Assembly: GCF_958295425.1 (NCBI RefSeq)
Contig: NC_081150.1
Span: 13,205,001-13,269,000 of the forward strand
Origin: Solea solea
Lineage: Eukaryota; Chordata; Actinopteri; Pleuronectiformes; Soleidae
Length of the DNA: 64,000 bases
Reading direction: 5' to 3'
The position numbers and the translations under genes are program-made. Shown here in pieces: positions 1 to 11,583 of this stretch. Below the pieces are notes generated by a model. That model did no database searches. It saw only the letters and a list, made by a program, of their open reading frames with translations, and was not told where the DNA came from. The number at the start of each line of letters is the position of its first letter. Position 1 is the stretch's first letter.

Positions 1-731
1 AAGCAAGACTAGAGCTGACTGAGGGAGCATTGGTGTGTATACAGTAGCATAACTAAATGCCAAATGAACACGTTTTTTGTTTCTTATTTCAGTGATTATT
101 GTAGGAGCCATATATCAATTTGTATTTTCTTGGTTCATTCTTCCTGAACACCAGGGGGCGTACTGGTAAAGGCCGAGGCTGGCCACAATATATTTCAAAG
201 TTCATGTCACTGCTCGGAAGACATGTGGGATTTTATGGTTTAAAGACTTTGTATGGAAAAACTTATTGGAAGTAACGTCACAACAGAGTGTGGACTGTAC
301 GCAAATAAATGCAATTTTGATAAAGGTATAAGAAAGTTTCGGTATCAGTTTCTCCACGTTACACGTCTGAACAAATGATCAATTAGCAATCAGTAGCGGC
401 TGAAAATGGGACTTAGTCACTACAACTATGTTAGTTGTTAGTGCAGCATTTTTGAAAAGAGTTACTGGTGTTAAAACAATGTTGGTTCAATCTTTTAGCG
501 TGACATAATAAAGTACTTTTGCACATGTTTTTGCACTGTTGGCATGTTAAAGGTTTCAGTTTTGCAGGTAACTTTTTAGGTAATATTTCATTCACAGGAA
601 AATATGGTTTAAAAACGAAACTATTGGTTTGAAAATAACTGTATTCTGATTCATAATATGTTTTCCACAATGATAAACATTCACTGGAAGTACATGTACA
701 TTATGTCCTCCTCAGACATTGGTCATCCTAC
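1..731. other. AFG1L intron, left window edge
   Basis: This is intronic sequence lying 3' (on the minus strand) of the last AFG1L exon visible in the window. No further AFG1L coding exon (the one starting near the conserved LYKNG motif of the family) can be found here on the minus strand, so the rest of the gene lies beyond the left edge. The stretch is AT-rich and has no obvious repeat. The only notable motif is a CTCF-like core at 148-161. Confidence 0.6.
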
Positions 732-3700
732 CATCAGGAGGTCTGTTGGAGGTGGCCACCACCACCACTCCCGTCTTAAACAGCGTCTCAAACAGCTGCT
801 TCAGGATCATGGCATCAGCAACGTCGGTCACCTGATGGAAGATGACCAGAAAAGAAGGAAAAAGCAGGTTCATATGCAGTGTATAATTTACTTTTTTTTT
901 TTTTGTTTGCCACTGTGCACGTGTGTGTGCGCGTGTATGTGCGTCTGAGGTCAAACCATGCTATTAACACTCCATGTTGATTAGTGTCATTCAGGTGTGC
1001 TCATTCAATCCTTTGTATGTGGTCATGGCCATTCACACTGGCACACATCCACACACACCTAAACCACTTGAACTGACTGCAAATGGTCACAAAGCACCTT
1101 TCTGCCGAACACAAGTAGCGGAGGCAACGCGCCGGACCCGGGCTAATCAACGCAGCAGACATGAGACTGAAATCAAATAAACGCAAGCGGCAAAAACAGG
1201 AGGGAGAAAAGAATAATGAAAAATAGAGCAGTGTGGATCCAGACTGGGGTGGCGATGACGGACAAAGCTTTAATCCAAGATGACCATATAAAGGCAAAAA
1301 GGTGCGTGTTGCACAGACACAAGGCTTTATTCAGTTACAATACATTGATCCAATGCCTTTTTTCTCCATCAACATCATTTCCATGAGTCCACAATTATCA
1401 ACGGTCAATGACAACAATGAAGCAAGGACGTTTATGAGTCGCTGGCTGTTAAATGAAGAGGTCTGACCTTTCTATTAGTAATCCACTGCTCTCTCTTTTG
1501 TTCTTATTCTCTCATCTCGCTCTCTTTCACCTCTGCTGTGCTTTTGAACATGTGTGAAGGGAGAAATCATGTTGCCATGTGATGTACACTTGTCAACGCA
1601 GCATATACGGCACAAAGGCCATCAGAAAAGCTGCAGAAGACAATTCATTCACTCGGGCCACGCCAGTTCCTAATATTATGTTCAACAGCTTTCTTCTAAT
1701 ATGCCATACCAATCGAATAAAAAAAACGACTTTCCATTGCATATTTAATGCTGAAAGACTGTATCTGCTGGGGTAAAGAAACATTTTGACATTGTTGATG
1801 ATTTAAAAGACACTTTTTTTTTTAGCATTTACACAAAGGATGTCAACATTTTGCAGGAAACCTTCCAAGAGTTAGGATATGGCGAACAAAGGAAGGAAGA
1901 CTTCTCCATCGTGTATCTGTCCCGCCCTCTCCTCTTACTCCCTCTTACCTATTTCTCTGTATATAACAGGCACTTCTGATGGCCATACCCACAGCATATG
2001 CCTCCTTTCATACTCTGGAGAGTCTTCTGCTTTTGCTTATTAGCCCCACTGCCCTTGCCAATACTTGATTAACATTTGTGTTAAAGCCTTGATTTCACTA
2101 AGGAGAGGTGGCTAGGGGCATCAAATTAGTGCGCGAGTGCGAGAGCGATTGTGTGTGTGTGTGTATGTAATGAGAAGCAACAGAAAGCCAAAGCTGCGTG
2201 TCTCTCTGAAGGGGCCCCCATTTCCTCCGACCGCAGGATTTTATTTTCATTTCAAAAGAATCATTTAAAAATGACCTTTTATACAACCTGGATTTGTTTA
2301 TTCATGTGCCCTCAACATGGGCATAGTATTAGGGGCAATATTGATTGCTGAATGAGTGAGGGGAGAGGACAGGAGAATGGGTACCCACAGAATGAGAAAG
2401 GTGGAGGGGACTGATGTAGCACTTGTGGAGCACAAAAATAATGGTGCAATCTCTGTCAGGCAATGCTGATATTTAAATGAGCATCCAATTACTCAAGCGG
2501 CTATCAGTTTACCGCACGGCACACGGGTGCCAAATTAAACCTCTTTTGATGTTACACCTCTTTATGTACACAACCTATGAGCAATTTCACAGAGGCTGCC
2601 CAGTGACTGAGGCCCTGAGACAATGATGCTCAAGCGCTTTCTTCTTACTCCCTTCTCACTCTCTTCCCATCTTTCCATCTCCGACCTCTCAATGGCGAGT
2701 ATTCATTAGGAAAGCCGGGTGGGGGCCGTAAAAGGAGGGAGGGGGGCTACAAATTACTGATAATGGCACGGCGCTAATGAAGAGAATGGAGAAATGTCAT
2801 TAGCATTTAAGAGGATAAGATCCATCTGACCCGCCGCCGCCAGTCGCTTTCTAGCTCCACTCACTTAAGGAAGCAGAAGAGCGACTGATACCCAGAGCTT
2901 CATTTGCATGGCTGAGTGGAGGAGGATGCTGATTGGTATAGACACCCCCCATCACCCCACTAACCCCCCCGCCCCAGCCCCAACTCTCCCAACCTCGCAA
3001 CCTCTTGTTTATGCATCACAAACAACGTGCACATGTCTTCTTGTTTCCCCTCCATTCACCAGCAGCAACAGTTGACGAGTGAAAACAGCAAAGCAGGCGA
3101 CGGCAAACAAAACAAATCAATGAGAATGCACAAACAGCGCCGCGGTTTAAAATGTGAAAGCCGGTCGGATGAAAGGAGCAGCTCTTGATCCTCACAGATG
3201 CAGAGAGGCAGTGATTAGAGAGAGCAACCGCACCTTCTGTGCCCTCTGACCTGCTGGCATTATCTGTAATGATATCGGTAAGAGGAACCAGGTTTGGGCT
3301 GCTGACAGATGCGTTTAGTCACTGATAAGAAAGACAGAAGCTGAGGCTTCCTGCGCAACAGTGAATGAACAGCTACAAAGAATCGAGTGAGCTTCAGGTA
3401 TGACTCGCTCTGACACCAAGGGGTAAAAAGCTGTGACTAACTATGAATGACTTGGGTGTGAGGGTTTGGATGAAAAGTAATAACAGAAAAGCACTGACTT
3501 AATAGTCTGCTGCATTTTACTTCTGCTGTCAAGCAAATTACTTTTTTCCCCCCGTCTATAAAACGACACTGAGGGAATGATTTGTTGTGACTGACAGTCA
3601 CTATATAGGTATACTATATTAAAAAAGGCCACTAGATGTCCCCAGTCTTGCTTTGTGGGAGTAACAAGCATAGAAGCATGGAGCTGTCCAGACATGAAAG

Positions 3701-6700
3701 ACACCAGCTGAAAGAGAACGCTGATAGGAAATGTTGTTTAAGCACCAAATACTGCGCTGAGAAGAGACGGTTCTGAAATAAGTAGTTTCTGCCTTATTTT
3801 ACAGAAAAGGGGACAAATAATTAATAGAATTTAAAAAAAGGCAATAACCCTTTATTTGGTTGCTCATCACTGTTCTGTGTGTTCTTGTATATGCCAAAGT
3901 CCAGAGCTTTCCTCTGACAAAGGACCATCAGTTGTGTGGCATCATCATAGAATACAATAAGTTTCTGCTATTGGCTTGTTTCACACTTCTAAAAAAGATA
4001 TATTCTAAACACATTAATTATTTATAGTTAAATCAATAATCCCCAAAGGTCTTATCTTTTAAATAAACTATATGCATTTGAAATGTAGTGAAAACACACA
4101 TTAACCCTGCACAGCTAATCTTCTTAGGGCACAGCATCGACTTCCATTCATTTGGACAGCCTAAACAAATCATTATCCCTAACCATAACCATAACCAGTT
4201 AATACCTAACCTTAACCCTAACCTTAACCTAACCACAATTGAAACCTTAGCAACGTAACCAAATCCTCAGAAATTAGATTCGGTCTCATGAGGACGATGG
4301 TTTGGTCCCCATGAGGACTAATGGTCCAGACAAGGCCAGTGTTTATGCCAGAGGAAAGTCCTAAAGAGGTGACAGATACAAGTACACCCACACACACACA
4401 GTGCCTGTAACAAACTTGCTCACCTGAAACTCGTCAAAACACAACAGGCAGGTTTCGTTGCCGATCTCCATGGCAACCGGCGATATGGGGTCATAGGTGA
4501 ACATCTTCCCTAGCGTTCGTTTTGGCAGGCTTTGTTTCCTCCGATGGATCCCTTTAAGAAGCAGACAAATGTCAGGCCCATCTTAAAGCACACCTGCATC
4601 TGCAACCCCAAACCCGCTGACAATGCCGAGCGAGGCAATCATTTCACCTGTCTGCATAATGGTAGACAATTAGCCGTTAGAGTGCTTCAGGACAAACAGA
4701 GGGATAAATATAGGAGCTCCAGTGAATGTAGAGTCAGATAACTTCCTCAAAGTCATGAAAGCCAGCCGTCAATAGTTATTGTACAGAAATACTTACTTTG
4801 GTGGATGTCCAACATGAAGCCATTGAAGTGGACTCTCTTTTTACGGGTGTTTCCCACATAGGAGTAAAACAAATCCATCAGCATGGTCTTCCCTGTGCCT
4901 GAGACGGAAAGACATGAATGAAAAAGTAGTTTTTTAAGCTTAGATGTTAATCTCATACACCTTAAAGAGGTTTAGAATCATAGGAAAATGCTAGTTTGAA
5001 ATGTATTGCTATGATAGAAATACATTTTTTATATGCAATCTTACCAACATCGCCATATATATAGAAGCCTTTGGGTGGTCTTGGATTAGACTCGTCCTAC
5101 GAGGGAACAAAAAAGGAAAAATAATTCTTGTGATATGCTTATTTTACATCCTTTAATGTTTGCTCATCATGGAAAACCAAAACACACAATAGCTGCTCAC
5201 AAATCACTAGATTAAGTCCTTCTTGAAAACCACGGCACAATATAGCTGGTGACCTAAATAAACTGCGTTATATTCATTACCATATATGACTGAATTATCG
5301 TTTAATAAACAAAGTACGCTGAGGCATTAAGCCACCACTACAGTGTGAGGTTTCACATTCTCCAGACTAACCCACTGCAGGGGAGGAAGACAAAGGGGAT
5401 CTAATCAACAAGACAAGCCAGGGTTCCCACGAAAGAAAAGCATCATCAGAGGAACAATGGGGGGATTTGTCAGACAAAACGGAGAGGACTGGATGAGGCT
5501 CCATACAAGATGGAGTGGACTTGTCTGTGCAGTCTGTTTAGCGCTGCTAATTGTGATACGGTACTGTTGCATTGAGGTTTCGCTGGAAGTCATTGTGCTG
5601 CCTGCCTCCCATTATCAAAAGACCCTCGCTTCAAAAAAACATATTCTGTGTGACCAAGCTGAGAATTTTTGAATAAAGCCAAATATCTCTTAAGAGAGTC
5701 CAGGCCCGGTAAACACATGCATTATCAGTTCAAATATGACATGTACTGATTAGAAACAAATTACAGATCTGTCACATGAGGTTGAACGACAGAGTGGTTG
5801 CTGATTCTCCATCTCTGTAACTGGGCAACACCAAATCACTCTGGAATTAACTCTATCCACTATATAGAGTGGATTGTCCTCTTGAAATTTAATTTAGTGT
5901 ATATATTTTATGGGGACGGTACTCGTTGTCCAGTGCCCTTGGTGTCTACCACACAAGAGGCACTTGACTCTGGAAAATGTAGACAATGGCTGATTGAAAA
6001 CTAAATGAAAAAACAAACTTGTTATCCATCCTCTCTCTCTGCCCTCTCCCTGGTCCTCCCCTCCCCTCCTCTCTATCCCAGCCGCCCCCTCATTCCCTCC
6101 ATCCACTGCTTGTGCTATGCTGGAGTGGAATATTGGACGAGCAACAAACCTCTCCTGTCTGCTCTGGCATAACAGTGTGTGACTTCTCTCTGACTTCCCA
6201 AGCTGCCCTCAGGCATGATGGGGTAATTGTCAGTGATGGCCGACAGCCATTTTGCTTCGGCAGAATGGAGAAGGACAAGGCTGTCCCTCAGCCACACCGT
6301 CTCGCTGAGCTCTGTGGCCTTACTTGACCTCCTGGTGGAGGATATGGCCTGGTACAGTGGAAAGTTCACATGCAGGACTTGGCTGCTCTAGTTTCAAAGT
6401 GGCTTTAGGGAAACCTATAGCCAAAGACGAAGACCTCTACCAAAGAGTTAATGAGTTTTAGTTAAGTTTTATTTATAAAACTGTCCTGTCCTGCTGGTCG
6501 ACCTACCGTGTACAGGCGACTCATGATGCAGGTCTGACTTGAAGAGTGCGGCTCCCACTAAACAATGGCCCATTGTTAACCAGCCATCCGCAAAACCATG
6601 CTACATTGGGTCAATATTAAGTCAAGTGTACACTCCTCCCAGACTTGGTCAGTTAGTGAGGACAATGGCGGCACTTTCACAGAGAGAACAGACACCAAAA

Positions 6701-9368
6701 GGACAGGGGTATGACCTGATTCAAAACCAGAATAATTGCAGAAGCACTCCAGTCAGTGTGTATGTTTTGCGAGAGCCGGCACAAGAAATAAGGTGCAAAA
6801 GGAGAGAGGGGTTGTTGATAGTCTAACACCAAAGTATTTGACAGAGTCCCAAATCAAAAGCAAAAAGGACAAGAATGGCCCAGACAATGGGGATCCCCTC
6901 ATTACTGCATGGGGATGGTGAGAGAATGAGAGGGGTACCGGGACGAACGCAGCAGGAGGTCTGCCCTGCTGCCTTCCAAAATCTCTGCCGAACCCATGTG
7001 TTTGTGCCAGCTCACCAACAAAAAAACACTCCCACCACCAAATAGTAGACAGTCAGTGCCCCTGACCTAAAAACAACAACAGCCCCCTACAGTACCGTGT
7101 TCCAAAACTCACATCCACAATACACTTCCCAGACCCCTACCCTCCCTTTGACCTGAGCCCCATTGCCACCATCAGCACTACAACTGAAGTACAGTGCGGC
7201 GGACACTGTAAGGTCCCTCCATATGTTAGATGTCAATGGGGCTTTTACAACAGATTGAGAGTCCAGATGCCACTCTATAAAAGCCTTTAAACAAAACTCT
7301 GCTGTCATGCTAATCCTAATCTGTATCCAGAACCACTCCCACTTTAATACCACATGTTCTATTTTTAATTTGCTTTGTGTTTTTTAGTTTAGTAATTGGG
7401 ACTTTTTGTTAAAAATCCACATTAATGCAAAACAAGATCAAAGGTAAACTTACTAGGTCAACCCTGAGCTTTCACTAGTATCACACAATCTTCTTAAATT
7501 GATGGATGTTGGTCAGTCGTTGGGTACATTAGCAGCTATTAAAATATTTTTTCTTTTATAAACACTCACTCACTCACTCATCTTCTACAGCTTTATCCTC
7601 CACATGAGGGTCGCAGGGGACGCGGGTGCCAATCCCAGCTGACATAGGAAAGGTGGGGTACACCCTGGACCGGTCTTCTTTTCTAATAGTTGTATCTAAT
7701 CTTAGTCAGCAAACATCTTCAAATCAACATGACAAACTCCATGTGATGATGAAAGCTGTGGGGAAAAAAACTAGTAAGTGGTCCTTTGAATGTTTAAAGA
7801 CCAAGATAGTGGTTGTGGTTATAAAGGAATGTGTTTTAGTATTTGACTTACAATTTTCCATGTTTGAAAATATATTATCTAGTAATTCCACAAAATTATT
7901 TCTGCACTTACTATCATATATTATGACCGTGTTTCCTACCCGTTTTTTATTGAGGGACCCACTTTTTAAACATGTGACCTAATTCAAAATTTGAATTGTG
8001 AACCCCCCCCCCACAGGCTCATATCTCTTGTAATGAGCAGTGAACTGCACATGAAAACCTTATCACAATACTCTACGGCCAAAGGTCTGTGAGACCTGGA
8101 CAGGATGTATGTCACCTCTCAGCAAATGTAAACAGCATAAAACTTTTAAATCTATATTGTTACTGCAGACACACACGCCTGATGAGGCATCACAGACTAC
8201 AAGATTTGTCAAAACAACTGAAGCCAACTGAGCGCATCAAACTCTCGCGAGAACGACCATGTCTACTAGAACGACAGTTTTGATATTCCCTCTGCTTCCT
8301 GTCGTCTCCGTCTTCTGACGTTAAATCCTGTGTCCCACCTCCTTTTTTTCCATTGGCTGTTGAAAACATGTGTTTGTATTTGGGTCGGTAATCAGTACAC
8401 ACTCAAGAGTTGGCTCAAAAAATTCAAACATGTTTGACTGACTGCAACTGAGGTCAGATTGGGTCTGTTACCCTCACACACTAACAAATTTATGTGCCAA
8501 CTAGCCATGTCGACTGTCACCCAACTAGTGCTGACTGGTGCAGACTCTGACCAAGTGGGTCAAATCGGGCAAAGAATCTTGCAGTGTGTAACATTTACCT
8601 TGCTCATTTAACAAACATTTGTTTGTTTTTAAAAATCAATTAAAATCTGTGACTCTTCTTCATGTGTCCAGTGTGGGACAGGTGGGTCATATTATCATGA
8701 CACATCTGAGAACACAACACATACCTCTGTTACCTCAGCAACCAGTTCACCACCTCCGTTTCGAGCTGTGGTATCGCGGGCCTCTTCATCTCTCTGAGGT
8801 TTACTGTTGTCATCCTCTGTGTGCGGTTTTGGAGGAGGTGGGCTCAGGTACTTGCTGTTACTGTACATATTCAGGATATGTTGCAGCCGAGTCAGCTGCT
8901 GGAGGATGTATCGCTGCTGAGCATCTTCCCTCAGGGAGCCACAGTGGACGAGGCGATCATAGTGCTCAACCACATCTGCAGCTGAGGACTCAGAGGAGCA
9001 GGATGATGTGGATGAACTGCACGTCCTCCAACTGGTGTAACCTTGAAGCATGTCAACAAAAGACACGTGTTGATCCACATAAATTAAATAATACACCAAA
9101 ATCAATTGTACTTTTCTTATTATTAGCTAAAAATGCGACTTTAATACAGAGGTTATTGATGTAGGCAGCATAGTTATCAAACCTGTATTACAACACATTG
9201 TAATAGCGCAAATTATACACCCATGATACACAATATGTCAGAAAGACGCTTACCTTTTCCCCTGTAACTAGAGGACAGCCGACAAATGTTCGTTGAGGTA
9301 AAAACTGTGTCTCTAACAAAGATATTCACTGAGCATCTGACAGCTGCAGTCGCGGAGCAAGCCGCCAT
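732..9368 (-). CDS. afg1l: AFG1-like ATPase, mitochondrial (partial, 3' end missing)
   Basis: AFG1L (LACE1) is a mitochondrial AAA+ ATPase, the homologue of yeast Afg1, linked to turnover of respiratory-chain subunits and mitochondrial quality control. Six coding exons are seen on the minus strand: 9254-9368, 8725-9041, 5045-5096, 4797-4898, 4424-4551 and 732-831. Together they give 271 residues, and all junctions are GT-AG and in phase. The start [17 protein letters not shown] is followed by an Arg/Ser-rich, acid-poor stretch typical of a matrix-targeting peptide. Walker A is GDVGTGKT (residues 159-166, split between exons 3 and 4), Walker B is LLCFDEF (D235, E236), and sensor 1 is N267 in VVVVATSN. 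Exon 2 carries a Ser-rich insert and a Pro-rich segment before the ATPase domain that I do not recognise from mammals. The exon 2 donor could be 8725 or an in-frame GT three codons earlier in the transcript. The C-terminal part of the protein lies outside the window. Confidence 0.95.
2450..2960. promoter_or_regulatory. candidate conserved non-coding element in AFG1L intron 5
   Basis: The stretch is free of simple repeats for most of its length and clusters homeodomain-type cores: ATTTAAATGAGC, CCAATTACTC, CAAATTACTG, GCTAATGAAG and GTCATTAGC, the last three within about 75 bp (2749-2815). This looks like a developmental enhancer. If it is one, the target is more likely NR2E1 or another developmental neighbour than AFG1L. 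No alignment could be run, so conservation is inferred from composition only. Confidence 0.35.
4125..4402. repeat. fish interspersed repeat with CCTAACC tract
   Basis: The sequence GACTTCCATTCATTTGGACA, then CAGCCTAAACAAA, TTATCCCTAACC and a degenerate CCTAACC/CTTAACC tract, followed by GAGGAC motifs and a (CA)n tail, recurs in shorter form at 40985-41165. It is an interspersed family. The telomere-like tract is part of the element. Confidence 0.6.
5097..8724. other. AFG1L intron 2
   Basis: This 3.6-kb intron lies between the linker exon and the Walker A first-half exon. No coding sequence is supported. It contains a short interspersed repeat at 7562-7675, a poly-C run (8004-8012), and a TCTCGCGAGA palindrome at 8243-8252. 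The stretch 6020-6330 is repeat-poor and might be regulatory, but nothing specific can be read from it. Confidence 0.55.
7562..7675. repeat. GGGTACACCCTGGAC-type retroposon fragment
   Basis: (ACTC)n is followed by TCTACAGCTTTATCCTCCAC, ATGAGGGTCGCAGGG and GGGGTACACCCTGGAC. The same core recurs at 24849-24982, and diverged or partial forms at 21015-21262, 50911-50960 and 53565-53745. The 24849 copy has a target-site duplication, which argues for retroposition of the family. Confidence 0.7.
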
Positions 9369-9510
9369 GTTGATTCAAAACGCGGAAGCTTTATTGAGTT
9401 GCCTTGACACTTACAGTACAGGCTGGGTACAGGAATGCATGTGTTTTAAAGGTCCAGCGTGTAACGACGCTGAATTCGTAGCCTCCGATTAGGTAGTTAA
9501 GGGGAACGTT

Positions 9511-9559
9511 AAGGGAAACTTGACTTTCCCTTACGGTCACTTCTTACCACTGTGACCGT
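9511..9559. repeat. two adjacent perfect hairpins
   Basis: AAGGGAAA (9511-9518) pairs with TTTCCCTT (9525-9532) over a 6-base loop. Immediately next to it, ACGGTCAC (9533-9540) pairs with GTGACCGT (9552-9559) over an 11-base loop. They lie about 145 bp upstream of the AFG1L start codon. Confidence 0.6.
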
Positions 9560-10323
9560 GCATTTTAGGCATTTGAAATAAACTTTAATGTTGTCTGAAC
9601 CCCTGCCCCCACCACGTTTATTTCATTTGTGATATTGGGGGAACAAATGCAGAAAAAAGGGAAATTTCATTGCTTTTTCTGCATCTACACAACAGTGGAC
9701 CAGGTCCAGATCCAACATCTCTACTTTAAGAACTGTCGAACCAAACACAGTTTCTGATTTGTGAAACATTGTAACTATTTGTGAAAATGCATAAAAAGGG
9801 ACATTTCACTGCTTGTTCTGCATCTAGACCACATTCTAGATTTTATATACAGTATATGTACACTCACCTGATTGAATGAATTGATGTTTTCATTACCACA
9901 CTTAACTCATTTTATTTTTATTTATATCAGGAGCCTAGTCAGCTCTAAGAAAGCCAACAATAGCCCACAATGGACACACTTTTTAATCTTGATGCTGACT
10001 GAAGCTAGGTTGTCCAACACACTGCAACATCGAACCTCACAAATAAATGTTGCTAAATTTTACACCCTACACCTTATAATGTAACTGGATGTACATGCAA
10101 TCATGCAATCTTAACATCGGAATAAAAATCCATTTTAATGCCAAGCGCAGTTAACACAGTAATAAGAAAATAAGAGTCAACAGCTCAGACACGAGCTGTT
10201 TACAAGATTAAAGCAGGTCAATTAAGACAAATCAATTACTGTGCAAGAATCAAGACAATACGATATAAAACATTTTTTACGTATTAAAATAACATACACG
10301 TGTACATATGTATACACGTGTGT

Positions 10324-10325
<2 letters not shown>

Positions 10326-10357
<32 letters not shown>
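10326..10357. repeat. (TA)n microsatellite
   Basis: A run of about 15 TA units preceded by CACGTGTGTGTTTA in the AFG1L-SNX3 spacer. Confidence 0.9.
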
Positions 10358-10359
<2 letters not shown>

Positions 10360-10669
10360 TGAGTTGTGCTTCACGTAGGGAACCTGTATCAGATACTTGC
10401 CAAAGGCTGGGAGGGAAAGCAGAATATATTATTTAAAACAGCTGCAAATTTGCAATGAAATTAAATTTTATATAAGTTGAACTTCTGCCTGCATGTGTAA
10501 TTGTATGTATCCTATTAGGTTTCGATGCTTTTGGGATACCGTCCCTTTTTTCTTTTGAATTATTATTAATTATGTGATTTTTTTAAATACATGGTTTGGG
10601 GTGTTAAATTCCGATGTATTTTCACACAACGTGTACTGTGTCAACTGTACGTGGTGCAGCAGAGTGTAC

Positions 10670-10830
10670 ACATTAACTCAATCAATATTTGACTATGGTC
10701 GGATAAACGAAAGGGTCCTCCGGCGGGTTGTAAACAAACCCAGCGGCAGATATCCGAGCAGCGTCATGCGAGTCTCAGCTGATCGGAAGTAAGACGGAGA
10801 TGATACCGGAAGTCAGGTGATTTACCTCCA
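10670..10830. promoter_or_regulatory. candidate CpG-rich promoter with ETS sites
   Basis: This GC-rich, CpG-containing island in an AT-rich spacer has ATCGGAAGTA and ACCGGAAGT, both good ETS-family sites, about 25 bp apart, plus CCTCCGGCGGG. It lies about 770 bp upstream of the SNX3 start codon. It could be a SNX3 promoter with an untranslated first exon (GGAA|GTAAGA is a possible donor) or a promoter for a divergent non-coding transcript. Confidence 0.35.
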
Positions 10831-11583
10831 ACGTAAAATTTACAATTTCAGATTATCAGTGCATGAAAAGACTAAACCACATGAAATATAGAATTATTGA
10901 TACTTAGTTTTCAAACATTTGATTTATGGGCTCGCATTTTTTTTAAAGATCACCAATTGTCATGATGACCCAATTTCTAATATACTTAATTCGAGACAAG
11001 GTCAAATTTGTGCATAATTTAACGTGTCTGACTAATTTGTTGTGTATATTGTTAACCTAGATCTATCTTGTTTCCAAGTGATATATGTGGTTTGGAAATA
11101 AGGAAATTAATTGGGCAATGCAAAAAAGCTTTGACATTAAACATTAAAGTTGGCTGAAATATTTCATTGGATTTCAATAATTTAATTATTCTATACTATA
11201 GCACAACAAAAAAAAAGGGGGGGGGGGGCTAAAAGGACAATGGTTTAATTGAATTGGAAGATTTGGAAGCCAACATTTTTCTTAAAGATAATTTCTTATT
11301 CCTTTTAGAATAGAACAAATATCCCATATGGTAGTGTTGGTTAATATTATGTTGATATGCAAAGATACAAATAATATATTGAGTACAGATTAACAGCCCT
11401 ACTGTATCTGAGTGTATGTAGATCAGTGTTGGATTTTCTGTATTATTCGGTATGAAGAGAAAAGTCTATTTTGTTTAGTTTGTGGGAATAGTACGGGCTT
11501 TTATTTTGAAGGACAGTAGCGGAATACACATACTTGTATTCCGGCTAACTTAACACGAGCTGCTAGAAGGACAGGGGGAAGAC

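Larger units (their letters stand above)
832..4423. other. AFG1L intron 5
   Basis: This 3.6-kb intron lies between the Walker B exon and the sensor-1 exon. It holds no coding sequence that I can support. It contains a poly-T run (891-904), a short GT repeat (2150-2165), a repeat-poor candidate regulatory block (2450-2960) and a fish interspersed repeat with CCTAACC tracts near the right end. Confidence 0.6.
9369..11583. other. AFG1L-SNX3 divergent intergenic region
   Basis: This 2.2-kb spacer separates the two start codons of a head-to-head gene pair and must hold both promoters. A repeat-like TTAAAGGTCCAGCGTGTAAC tract starts near 9446 and resembles one at 63274. Two adjacent hairpins lie at 9511-9559. 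A 43-bp motif is present twice (9648-9691 and 9787-9830, about 85 percent alike). There is also a (TA)n array and a GC-rich ETS-site cluster at 10670-10830. No open reading frame here looks coding. Confidence 0.6.

Noticed and set aside
4200..4236. Interstitial telomere repeat
   Set aside because: Units are degenerate and lie inside an interspersed repeat with a second copy at 40985.
8619..9164. A 181-residue plus-strand gene
   Set aside because: It is antisense to AFG1L exon 2, whose minus-strand frame joins in phase to exons on either side.
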